In this document: positions 1-7,842 of the stretch, one piece after another
How positions within the stretch are numbered: the first letter of the stretch is position 1
How the letters are laid out: each line of letters starts with the position of its first letter
Source: Pseudoalteromonas sp. T1lg88
GTDB lineage: Bacteria; Pseudomonadota; Gammaproteobacteria; Enterobacterales; Alteromonadaceae
Direction: 5' to 3'
Assembly (NCBI RefSeq): GCF_002964765.1
Contig: NZ_PQCF01000026.1
Span: forward strand, 101,296 to 165,295
DNA: 64,000 nucleotides
The notes under the pieces: generated by a model
Database searches by the model: none
What the model saw: the letters and a program-made list of their open reading frames with translations, nothing else
What the model was told of the DNA's origin: nothing
Program-made: the position numbers and the translations under genes

Positions 1-1
1 G

Positions 2-28
2 GATCTTGTCGCGGTGGCGACGACACCT
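2..28 (+). repeat. partial copy of a structured repeat element (copy C)
   Basis: This stretch begins GATCTTGTCG and forms the same 5-bp stem (GTCGC / GCGAC, 4-base loop GGTG) followed by GACACCT that is seen at 44085-44111. The longer 13-bp hairpin that follows in the other copies is absent here, so this is a truncated or diverged copy. It lies at the window edge, so its left context is unknown. Confidence 0.6.
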
Positions 29-113
29 AACTGAGAAAACCGTTGCCGATGAGTTGCAACTCACTTACACAAAAAAGTATGCTCGGCGGCATCCTTTCCA
101 GCACCAAGAAATC

Positions 114-305
114 TCAGGGTCGCCAAATAATTCCACAATGGGCTATGGTGCGCATCAAGGCGCGGCGGTAATGCACATTAAACAGCGCCAGGGCGAAGGG
201 GCCACATAATCCGCCGAGTAGAGCCCAGCGCTTGGCTGGCATGCCTTTGGCGGTAGCAACAACAAATAATAAACTGGCAAACACGACGCTTAACAATAAA
301 ATCAT
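114..305 (-). CDS. small hydrophobic protein of unknown function
   Basis: I do not recognise this 63-residue protein. It starts with a strongly hydrophobic segment (MILLLSVVFASLLFVV) and has a second apolar stretch around residues 28-42, so it is probably a small inner-membrane protein with two membrane passes. The start at 305 is preferred over an upstream in-frame ATG at 341 because a purine-rich ribosome binding site (GAGGGGGGG) lies a few bases ahead of it. It stands alone, downstream of the fadIJ operon on the same strand and beyond that operon's terminator. Confidence 0.5.
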   Translation of the reverse strand: MILLLSVVFASLLFVVATAKGMPAKRWALLGGLCGPFALALFNVHYRRALMRTIAHCGIIWRP

Positions 306-473
306 AATCCCCCCCTCATTCTCGGGCGGCGACTTTAACACAAAGCTGCTGCTTAATTAACCATACACCCCGCCCTGTTTCTAGAATTCCTAGCTAGGTC
401 ATTGGTTAGTAAGTAAACTTTTTCAGTTGATTTTATTTCATCTAGAAGCCGATACGCGCCCAAAAGCCTGAGC

Positions 474-503
474 ACAAAAAAACGCAGCATATTGCTGCGC
501 TTT
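474..503 (-). terminator. intrinsic terminator of fadIJ
   Basis: On the minus strand a CGCAGC / GCTGCG stem with a 5-base loop is followed by a run of seven T. It sits about 25 bases after the fadJ stop codon. Confidence 0.8.
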
Positions 504-526
504 TCAATCATGTACTTAGGAGGAGA

Positions 527-2830
527 TTAGCTGCGAGCCTGTTCCTTGTCTTGCTCTACAGCGTCCTCGGCAACGTCATCGGCAACGTCCTTGGCGACGT
601 CCTCGGCCAGCTCTTCAGTATCAACTGCTTCGGACTCGTCGTTACTTTCAGCGTCGGCTTTGTCGCTAGCCTCTGCCTTGTTCTCAGCTTCAACCTTGCT
701 TGTAGCCTCGGCAGCCGCCTGCTCCTGCGGGTAATAACTTCCGCCCTGCTCGGCCATAGCCAGTAAGGCCGCCGCCGGAGTGAAGCTATCATTAAACTGC
801 GCATAGGTTGCCAGGGTTGAGCACACATTGGCGGCGCCCAGTTTATCCATATAGCTAAATGGACCACCTAAGAACGGCGGGAAGCCAATGCCAAAGATGG
901 CACCTATGTCGCCATCGCGGGCATTGCTGACGATGCCTTCTTCCAAACAACGAGCCGCTTCGTTGAGCATCTGCACAACACAGCGCTGGGCAATCTCTTC
1001 CTTGTTTAGTTTCGGGCTTAGGGTTACACCCAGGAATTCGTAAACCGACTCGTCTACCTTCTTCTGTTTCTTGCTGTAATCGTAGAAGCCTCGGCCCGAC
1101 TTGCGACCTAGACGCTTGTCGTCGATTAAGCGATTAAACACCTCGGGTGCCTTAAAGCGCTCGCCAAGCTCGGCCTCAAGGATAGGGGCAATCTTAGAAC
1201 CGATATCAATTCCTACTTCATCGAGCAGCGCCAAGGGACCAACCGGGAAACCAAACTCCACCAGGGCCTGGTCTATTTTCTCCACAGGCTCACCGGCGAG
1301 TAACAGGTTTGCCGCCTCGTTCACATAAGGAGCAAGAATACGGTTTACAAAGAAACCAGCCTTGTCTTTAACCACAATTGGCGTTTTACCTTGCTTGCGG
1401 GCAAAGCTCACGGTGCGGGCTATGGTTTGCTCACTGGTTTTCTCGTGGGGAATAATTTCCACCAGCGGCATTTTTTCTACCGGCGAGAAGTAGTGTAAAC
1501 CAATGACATTTTCCGGACGCTGCGCCTGTGCGGCAATTTGCGCTATCGGCAATGAGCTGGTGTTGCTGGCAAAAATGGTGTGCTCTTGGGCGTATTGCTC
1601 AACATCGGCGACCATGGCCTGCTTCAAAGAAAGGTCTTCAAATACCGCTTCGACCACCATGTCCACATGCTTAAAACCGCTGTAATCTGTGGTGCCGGTA
1701 ATGCGGTTCATCTGCTCTTGCAACTCGGCCAGAGACAAGATACGACGCTTACGCTTCTTCTCAAGAATTTTGTAGCTGTAGTTCATGGCACCGGCGATGC
1801 CTTGCTGCGCCACGTCTTTTACTCGGGTGCGCACACCCGCCTTAATGGCGCTGACATGGGTAATACCCGCGCCCATCAGGCCACCACCCAACACCGCAAC
1901 CTTGTCGGTGCTTGGGGCATTATCGGCGCGCCACTCTTTTTTCATCTCAGTGGTGGCAAAGAAGATACCGCGCAGCTTTTTAGAGACATCGCTCATAACC
2001 AGATCGGCAAAGCCTTCGGCCTCGGTCTTATAAGCCTTGAGTTGGTCCAGCTCAACACTGGCACGCACCGCCTTGATAATAAGCTCAGGCGCCGGGTAAT
2101 GGCCGCCGGTCTTCTTGGCCACATTTTCGGCGGCTTTTTTGAAGATCAAGTTGCGGCCAAAGGGGTTAGACTCCAGCAGCGCCGACATTTTATCGAGCTG
2201 AGGTTTCGCCGCTTTCGCTTTGCCTTTTTGGGCAAACTGCACCGCCACATCCAACAAAATCGAGTGCGGCACGCAATCATTTACCAGACCGGCTTTTTTC
2301 GCCTGCTTGGCACGTACCTGCTTGCCAGTTAGCATCCATTCCAGAGCCTTCTGAATACCCACCAGCTTAGGCAGACGCTGAGTACCGCCGCCGCCTGGTA
2401 AAAGACCTAGCTGAACTTCTGGCAGACCCATTTTGGTGCTGTCGCTGTCGCTACATACACGGTAATCACAGGCCAAAGCAAACTCTAAACCGCCACCTAA
2501 AGCAGCGCCGTGAATGGCGGCCACCGTGGGATAAGGCAATTTAGCTAAATCAAAAAAGGCATCATGACAGGTGCTCGACAGAGCCAGCGCTTCTTCGCGG
2601 GTATTGGCCTCATCCAACATGTTGATGTCGGCACCGGCAATAAAGTTATCCGGCTTGGCGCTGATAAATACCAGGCCTTTGACGTTATTTTCGTTGGCTG
2701 TGGTGATCACATCCTGCAACTGCTCGGCAAAACTGGCGCGTAATGTGTTCATCTTCTCGCCGGGCACATCTATGGTGACGATACCCACGCGCTCATCATT
2801 GAGCTCGAATGTAAATACTGATTCAGTCAT
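527..2830 (-). CDS. fadJ: fatty acid oxidation complex alpha subunit FadJ
   Basis: This is a trifunctional beta-oxidation enzyme: enoyl-CoA hydratase/isomerase in the N-terminal part and L-3-hydroxyacyl-CoA dehydrogenase in the C-terminal part. The crotonase core (GAALGGGLEFALACDYR, near residue 115) and the NAD-binding loop (AVLGGGLMGAGI, near residue 315) are both visible, followed by the dehydrogenase motif NRILAPYVNEA. At 767 residues it is longer than usual, about 715 for the family, because of a C-terminal tail of roughly 55 residues made almost entirely of Ala, Glu, Asp, Lys and Ser. The ATG shares one base with the fadI stop codon (TAATG), so the two subunits are translationally coupled. 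Confidence 0.95.
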   Translation of the reverse strand: MTESVFTFELNDERVGIVTIDVPGEKMNTLRASFAEQLQDVITTANENNVKGLVFISAKPDNFIAGADINMLDEANTREEALALSSTCHDAFFDLAKLPYPTVAAIHGAALGGGLEFALACDYRVCSDSDSTKMGLPEVQLGLLPGGGGTQRLPKLVGIQKALEWMLTGKQVRAKQAKKAGLVNDCVPHSILLDVAVQFAQKGKAKAAKPQLDKMSALLESNPFGRNLIFKKAAENVAKKTGGHYPAPELIIKAVRASVELDQLKAYKTEAEGFADLVMSDVSKKLRGIFFATTEMKKEWRADNAPSTDKVAVLGGGLMGAGITHVSAIKAGVRTRVKDVAQQGIAGAMNYSYKILEKKRKRRILSLAELQEQMNRITGTTDYSGFKHVDMVVEAVFEDLSLKQAMVADVEQYAQEHTIFASNTSSLPIAQIAAQAQRPENVIGLHYFSPVEKMPLVEIIPHEKTSEQTIARTVSFARKQGKTPIVVKDKAGFFVNRILAPYVNEAANLLLAGEPVEKIDQALVEFGFPVGPLALLDEVGIDIGSKIAPILEAELGERFKAPEVFNRLIDDKRLGRKSGRGFYDYSKKQKKVDESVYEFLGVTLSPKLNKEEIAQRCVVQMLNEAARCLEEGIVSNARDGDIGAIFGIGFPPFLGGPFSYMDKLGAANVCSTLATYAQFNDSFTPAAALLAMAEQGGSYYPQEQAAAEATSKVEAENKAEASDKADAESNDESEAVDTEELAEDVAKDVADDVAEDAVEQDKEQARS

Positions 2831-4140
2831 TATGCGCTCTCCAATACAAAGGCAGCACCCAGGCCACCGGCGGCACAGGCCGTGGTTAATGCTAAACCAC
2901 CACCGCGACGATTAAGTTCATGAATACTTTGAGTGATCAAACGCGCACCTGTGGCGGCGAAGGGGTGACCATAAGCCAGTGAGCCACCGTTAACATTGAA
3001 TTTATCCATATTAATTTCACCAATGGCCTTGTCGCGGCCAAGCTGCTCCTTGGCAAACTTATCCGAGGCAAACATCTTCATATTCGCCAGGGTTTGCGCC
3101 GCAAAGGCCTCATGCATTTCAATCAGGTCAAGGTCGCCCAGGGTAATACCGGCACGATCAAGGGCCACAGGCGTTGAATGCGCCGGGCCCATTAGCATGT
3201 CCTCATGCACGCCGATGGCGGTAAAGGCATAGCTACGAATATAGCCCAGGATTTCATAACCCATGGCCTTGGCTTTGCTTTCATTCATCAACAGTACCGC
3301 CGCGGCACCATCGGTTAAAGGCGTCGCATTGGCGGCGGTAACGCTGCCGTATTTGCGGTCGAACACCGGCTTTAACTTGGCGTAACTGGCCAGCTCTGAG
3401 TTAGCGCGAATATTGTTATCCTGCTCAATAAAGGACTTATAAGGCGGCACATGAGCGGTCATTACCTCCTGCGCCAGCTTACCCTCGGCCCAAGCTTGAC
3501 CTGCCAAGGTGTGTGAGCGATGCGCCAAGGCATCCTGATCGGCGCGGCTGATATTATGGGTTTTAGCCATCTGCTCGGCGGTTTGTCCCATGGACAAGCC
3601 GGTGGAGTATTCGGCCACAGCTGGCGGCACCGGCAGTAAATCTTTTAGACCCAGCTTTGAGAAAATCTTTAGGCGCTGCGAGAAGGTGCGCGCTTTATTT
3701 AAATCGACCAGACTGCCCGCCAGTTTTTTGCTTACACCAATGGGCAAAACAGAGGATGAGTCGGCACCACCGGCAATACCTACTTGTGTGTGGCCGGCCA
3801 TAATCGACTCGGCAACATTGGCGATGGCCTGGAAGCTGGTTGCACAGGCGCGAGAAACCGAATAGGCATCGATATTCACCGGCATGCCGGTTCCGAGCAC
3901 AATTTCACGAGCAATATTTGGCGCTTCAGGCATTTGTACCACCTGACCAAACACCAGCTGGTCGATTTCCTTGCGGTCGAAATCAAGACGCTCAAGCATC
4001 TCGTTAACCACCAGCTTGCCTAAATCCAATGCGGGTACATGATGAAAAGCGGTCGCTTGCTTTGCAAAAGGTGTACGCAGGCCGCTGACAATGGCGATGC
4101 GCTCCCCGTTTCGTGTTGTTAGTTTTGTTTGCCCAGACAT
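2830..4140 (-). CDS. fadI: acetyl-CoA acyltransferase FadI (3-ketoacyl-CoA thiolase)
   Basis: This thiolase catalyses the last step of beta-oxidation and pairs with FadJ. The 436-residue length matches FadI, the longer thiolase, rather than FadA. The acylated cysteine lies in [11 protein letters not shown] (Cys99), with the HEAFAAQ and [10 protein letters not shown] motifs near the C-terminus. AGGAG lies about nine bases ahead of the ATG. It is the first gene of the fadIJ operon and has a FadR-type palindrome in its leader. Confidence 0.96.
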   Translation of the reverse strand: MSGQTKLTTRNGERIAIVSGLRTPFAKQATAFHHVPALDLGKLVVNEMLERLDFDRKEIDQLVFGQVVQMPEAPNIAREIVLGTGMPVNIDAYSVSRACATSFQAIANVAESIMAGHTQVGIAGGADSSSVLPIGVSKKLAGSLVDLNKARTFSQRLKIFSKLGLKDLLPVPPAVAEYSTGLSMGQTAEQMAKTHNISRADQDALAHRSHTLAGQAWAEGKLAQEVMTAHVPPYKSFIEQDNNIRANSELASYAKLKPVFDRKYGSVTAANATPLTDGAAAVLLMNESKAKAMGYEILGYIRSYAFTAIGVHEDMLMGPAHSTPVALDRAGITLGDLDLIEMHEAFAAQTLANMKMFASDKFAKEQLGRDKAIGEINMDKFNVNGGSLAYGHPFAATGARLITQSIHELNRRGGGLALTTACAAGGLGAAFVLESA

Positions 4141-4159
4141 ATAAATGCTTCTCCTGTTG

Positions 4160-4174
4160 ACAGGTCTGACCTGT
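4160..4174. promoter_or_regulatory. FadR-type operator upstream of fadI
   Basis: ACAGGTCTGACCTGT is a perfect palindrome with a single central base and contains the GGTCnGACC core of known FadR operators. It lies 20-34 bases ahead of the fadI start, where a bound repressor could block transcription; release by long-chain acyl-CoA would be expected from the family. The rest of the fadI / moxR gap (4141-4434) is AT-rich with one 7-bp hairpin (4345-4365). Confidence 0.7.
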
Positions 4175-4434
4175 TATATTTCCTCGATTCTAAAACAACC
4201 CTGGGCGCATTGCCAATAGGCTTGTCAAAATTTACCACCCAGCTACAACAATAGTTAACAACTTGAAGCAATTAAAATAAAAAACAAGACTTTAAAACTG
4301 AACAATTGTAAGTAAAATCGATCGAACTATTTGGCTGCAGCAATGCCTAACAGGCGTTGTTAGGCGTAACCAAATTATGACACGCGCCCTATTTTTCACT
4401 GCATTTAAATATGCCGGCAAGGACAAGTACACTT

Positions 4435-5391
4435 ATGGCAGTTTCTAAGTTTGCACAATTAAAAACCTATTTAGATACCCAAATCATCGGTCAACACCAG
4501 CTCACTCAGTCCCTACTTATTGCCGTATTGGCGGACGGTCACCTGCTCGTTGAGGGCCCTCCCGGACTGGCCAAAACCCGCGCGGTAAACGCCCTGGCCA
4601 AAGGCCTTGAGGGCAGTTTTCAACGCATTCAGTTTACTCCGGATTTATTGCCGTCGGATGTCACCGGCACGGATATTTATCGCCAACAAACCAGCGAGTT
4701 TGTGTTTGAGCCGGGCCCACTGTTCCACAACCTAGTGCTGGCGGACGAAATAAACCGCGCCCCGGCCAAGGTGCAGTCGGCCCTGCTGGAGGCCATGGCC
4801 GAGCGCCAAATCACAGTGGGCAAAAACACCTACCCACTGGAGCAGCTGTTTATGGTGATGGCGACACAGAACCCGCTGGAGCAAGAAGGCACCTACCCGC
4901 TGCCAGAAGCCCAACTTGACCGCTTTTTACTGCACCTCAATATCGATTACCCGGATGCCGAAGCTGAGCTGGCGATTTTACGTCTGACTCGTGGTGAAGC
5001 CCTGGCCGGTGAGCAGCTTACTATCGAGCCTATATCTCAGGCCGATTTGTTTGATGCCCGCCAACAGGTATTGGCACTGCATTTGGCCGAGCCGCTAGAA
5101 CAATATCTGGTGCAGCTGGTCATAGCTACCCGCGATGGTTTGCGCTTTGATGATGAGCTGGCCAACTGGATTGAATACGGCGCCAGCCCAAGGGCCACCA
5201 TAGCGCTGGACCGGACGGCGCGTGCCCATGCCTGGTTGAATGGCCGCGACTTTGTTAGCCCGGAAGATATTCAGGCGGTCTTTCATAATGTGCTGCGCCA
5301 CCGCATCATCCTCAGCTACGAAGCCCAGGCCGAGGGGATCAGTAAAGATCAGGTGTTAACGCGCATCTTAGAGCGCGTGGCAGTGCCTTAA
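4435..5391 (+). CDS. MoxR-family AAA+ ATPase
   Basis: This is a MoxR-type AAA+ ATPase, a chaperone-like motor usually coded beside VWA-domain proteins. Walker A is GPPGLAKT (residues 41-48) and Walker B is VLADEINR (Asp104, Glu105). The region MATQNPLEQEGTYPLPEAQ, typical of MoxR, follows. The start at 4435 is chosen because AAGGA lies upstream of it; an in-frame ATG at 4411 would add eight residues but has no ribosome binding site. The stop codon overlaps the next ATG (TAATG). It heads a six-gene operon. Confidence 0.93.
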   Translation: MAVSKFAQLKTYLDTQIIGQHQLTQSLLIAVLADGHLLVEGPPGLAKTRAVNALAKGLEGSFQRIQFTPDLLPSDVTGTDIYRQQTSEFVFEPGPLFHNLVLADEINRAPAKVQSALLEAMAERQITVGKNTYPLEQLFMVMATQNPLEQEGTYPLPEAQLDRFLLHLNIDYPDAEAELAILRLTRGEALAGEQLTIEPISQADLFDARQQVLALHLAEPLEQYLVQLVIATRDGLRFDDELANWIEYGASPRATIALDRTARAHAWLNGRDFVSPEDIQAVFHNVLRHRIILSYEAQAEGISKDQVLTRILERVAVP

Positions 5392-6419
5392 TGGCTAAGT
5401 GGAAGTCAGCACTGAGTGTGCAGCAATGGCTACAGCAGTTACATAGCAACGGCCATAGCCTGGCTTTAAAAGAGCTCACTTATTACAAGAGTAAAACCCA
5501 ATTGCTGGACTTAGCGGTGCGTAAACGCATTCGCAGCCCCCATAGTGGCCAGTATTTGGCGCCGCATAAGGGCCGAGGCATGGAATTTGCCGAAGTACGC
5601 CATTATCAAAGCGGCGATGATGTGCGCAGCATCGACTGGCGTGTCACCGCCCGTACCGGCGAGGCTCATACCAAGCTGTTTCAGGAAGAAAAGGAACGCC
5701 CGGTGCTAATGTTGGTGGACTTTAGTGCCAGCATGCAGTTTGGCTCTCAGTTGTTATTTAAATCTGTACAGGCGGCGCACCTTGCAGCCCTTATCGCCTG
5801 GTCTGCCTGTGCCCGGGGCGACAAACTCGGCGCCCTGGTTTTCAATGACCAACAACATCATGAGTTTCGCCCACAAAGCCGAGATAAAGCGGTATTAAGG
5901 GTGTTTCACGGCCTGCTCGACAGCCATAAACAACAACAGAACCTTATTGATAGCGCCGGTAGTAATGGCTCTGCCAATGCCCCCGCCAAGGGTGGCCCCG
6001 CCAACGGTGGCCCCGCCAACATAGGTTTACTGGCCCAGTTACAGCGCTTAAACCAGCTGGCCAAGCCCGGCTGCACCGTCTATCTGCTCAGTGACTTTGC
6101 GGTATTGCAACAGGGTGACAGCCCGGCCATTGAGCGTGAACTGCAGCGCCTGGCTCGCCATTGTGAAGTGGTCGCCTGCGTGATCAGCGATCCCTTTGAG
6201 CAGCACCTGCCACACTATCCAGAAGCGGTGAATGTGCGCAGTCATCAGGGGCAATTTAGCCTGCCCCTGCACGACGCCGGCTTTCGCCGCCGCTTTAACC
6301 AGCAGGCACAGCAACTCGGCGCTTTGCGCCAGCAGAAGTTGGCCCGATATTGCCATTCCTTGGTAGAAATCACTGCCGCCAAGGCGCTGGAACAACAGTT
6401 TTATGAAGGGAGTTTGTAA
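5391..6419 (+). CDS. DUF58 domain-containing protein
   Basis: This 342-residue protein belongs to the DUF58 family, which carries a degenerate VWA-like fold and accompanies MoxR ATPases. The DUF58 signature is visible: GRGMEFAEVRHYQSGDDVR, then IDWRVTARTG and LFQEEKERPVLMLVDFSASM. Around residues 190-205 is an insertion rich in Gly, Ala, Asn and Pro with a short repeat (KGGPANGGPAN). There is no clear membrane segment, so it is probably cytoplasmic. It overlaps moxR by one base and abuts the next gene. Confidence 0.9.
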   Translation: MAKWKSALSVQQWLQQLHSNGHSLALKELTYYKSKTQLLDLAVRKRIRSPHSGQYLAPHKGRGMEFAEVRHYQSGDDVRSIDWRVTARTGEAHTKLFQEEKERPVLMLVDFSASMQFGSQLLFKSVQAAHLAALIAWSACARGDKLGALVFNDQQHHEFRPQSRDKAVLRVFHGLLDSHKQQQNLIDSAGSNGSANAPAKGGPANGGPANIGLLAQLQRLNQLAKPGCTVYLLSDFAVLQQGDSPAIERELQRLARHCEVVACVISDPFEQHLPHYPEAVNVRSHQGQFSLPLHDAGFRRRFNQQAQQLGALRQQKLARYCHSLVEITAAKALEQQFYEGSL

Positions 6420-6851
6420 ATGCAGTCAGCCCCCACATTACCATTGGCCGATGTCATAGTTCCCACTGAGGTTTCCAGTTGGCCACCGGGTCCGGCCTGG
6501 TGGCTCTTAGGCGCCCTGCTGATACTCTTGGTTATAGCCGCCGTACTGGTTTATCGTCGCCAACAGCAACACTTGCGCGCCAAACGCCACGCCCTGCAAT
6601 TGGCAGAGCAGGAAACGGCACTGGGCTTACATCAACTGCTAAAGCGCCTGTGCAAGCATTATTACGGCGCCAAGGTCAGTGCCCTGAGTGGCCAGCAATG
6701 GGCCTTAACCCTGTCTCAGTTGAGCGGCCTGAGCTTTAACGCCGATGAACTTAATGCCCTATATCAAGGGAGAAGCGCGCAACATGAGCTGGCGCAGAAA
6801 CTAAAGCAGGCCCTAGTGCAGTTTAAAACCAAGGAGACTTTGGATGTTTGA
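6420..6851 (+). CDS. DUF4381 membrane protein of the MoxR/Bat operon
   Basis: This 143-residue protein has one membrane helix (WWLLGALLILLVIAAVLVY, about residues 23-41), then a charged cytoplasmic domain. Size, position between DUF58 and BatA genes, and the tryptophan/proline-rich lead into the helix fit DUF4381. It starts directly after the DUF58 gene and overlaps batA by eight bases. Its molecular role is not known to me. Confidence 0.8.
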   Translation: MQSAPTLPLADVIVPTEVSSWPPGPAWWLLGALLILLVIAAVLVYRRQQQHLRAKRHALQLAEQETALGLHQLLKRLCKHYYGAKVSALSGQQWALTLSQLSGLSFNADELNALYQGRSAQHELAQKLKQALVQFKTKETLDV

Positions 6852-7842
6852 GTTTTCCTGGCCCTGGCTGTTTATCCTTGTACCCCTGCCCTGGTTACTG
6901 GCCTGGGTGCAAAATAGCAAAAAAACGCACAGCAGCCTGTTGCTGCGTATCGACTCCCTGGCTTATCAGGCTAAGGCAAAAACCCAGACCACCGCCAACA
7001 AGGGCTGGCCGCATTGGCTGCTGGCTCTGGCCTGGTTGGCCCTGGTAAGCGCCTTAGCTAACCCCGTGTATCGTGGCGAGCCCATCACTTTAGCCAATGA
7101 AGGGCGAGATATTATGCTGGCGGTGGATTTGTCCGGCTCCATGCGCGAGCAGGATATGGCCTATCAAGGGCGCTATGTAGACCGCTTAAGTGTGGTTAAA
7201 AGCGTGCTTAGCGACTTTATTAGTGAGCGTCAGGGCGATCAGCTCGGCCTTATTCTTTTTGCCGATACCGCCTTTTTACAAACCCCCCTGACCCGGGATC
7301 TGGATACAGTGGCGCAAATGCTTAAAGAAGCGCAAATAGGCCTGGTGGGTCGCGCCACCGCCATCGGCGATGCCCTGGGTTTAGCGGTTAAACGCTTTAA
7401 TGATAAATCCGCATCCAATAAGGTGGTGATCCTGCTCACAGACGGCCAAAACACCGCCGGCAACCTTACCCCGGAGGAAGCCTTGATACTGGCGAAGGAT
7501 GCACAAGTGAAGGTGTACACCATAGGCGTCGGATCCGACGGTAACTTTGGTGGTGGTTTGTTTTCCATGGGTGGCGGTGCGTCCTTGGATGAGCGCCTAC
7601 TCACTCATCTGGCCAAGGAAACCGGCGGCCGTTATTTTCGTGCCACCGACACCCGTAGTCTGGCCAATATTTACCGAGAGCTGGACGCCCTGGAGCCGTT
7701 AGCAAAAGAAGAGCAAACGGTGCGCCCGGAAGAAGCACTCTTCTACCTTCCCTTATTATTGAGTTTCTTAATACTCTTGTTAGCCACGGTTTGGCACCGC
7801 TTTGCATCTGCCCTACAACGTGTTGCAGGAGAGCAATTATGA
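6844..7842 (+). CDS. batA: VWA domain protein, BatA-like
   Basis: This 332-residue inner-membrane protein has an N-terminal hairpin of two helices, a VWA domain and a C-terminal helix (FYLPLLLSFLILLLATV). The metal-ion-dependent adhesion site is intact: DLSGS (Asp95, Ser97, Ser99) and a later TDGQNT. Bat proteins are named for aerotolerance in Bacteroides; the exact job in gammaproteobacteria is unsettled. The stop codon overlaps the next start (ATGA), so expression with the BatB-like protein is coupled. Confidence 0.88.
   Translation: MFEFSWPWLFILVPLPWLLAWVQNSKKTHSSLLLRIDSLAYQAKAKTQTTANKGWPHWLLALAWLALVSALANPVYRGEPITLANEGRDIMLAVDLSGSMREQDMAYQGRYVDRLSVVKSVLSDFISERQGDQLGLILFADTAFLQTPLTRDLDTVAQMLKEAQIGLVGRATAIGDALGLAVKRFNDKSASNKVVILLTDGQNTAGNLTPEEALILAKDAQVKVYTIGVGSDGNFGGGLFSMGGGASLDERLLTHLAKETGGRYFRATDTRSLANIYRELDALEPLAKEEQTVRPEEALFYLPLLLSFLILLLATVWHRFASALQRVAGEQL

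Noticed and set aside
1580..2332. 250-residue plus-strand frame inside fadJ
   Set aside because: It is antisense to the conserved hydratase and dehydrogenase coding sequence of fadJ and has no recognisable domain or ribosome binding site.
4345..4365. GCCTAAC and GTTAGGC stem resembling attC cores
   Set aside because: The two cores are only 7 bases apart, much too short for an attC site, and there is no cassette gene; probably a simple hairpin in the moxR leader.
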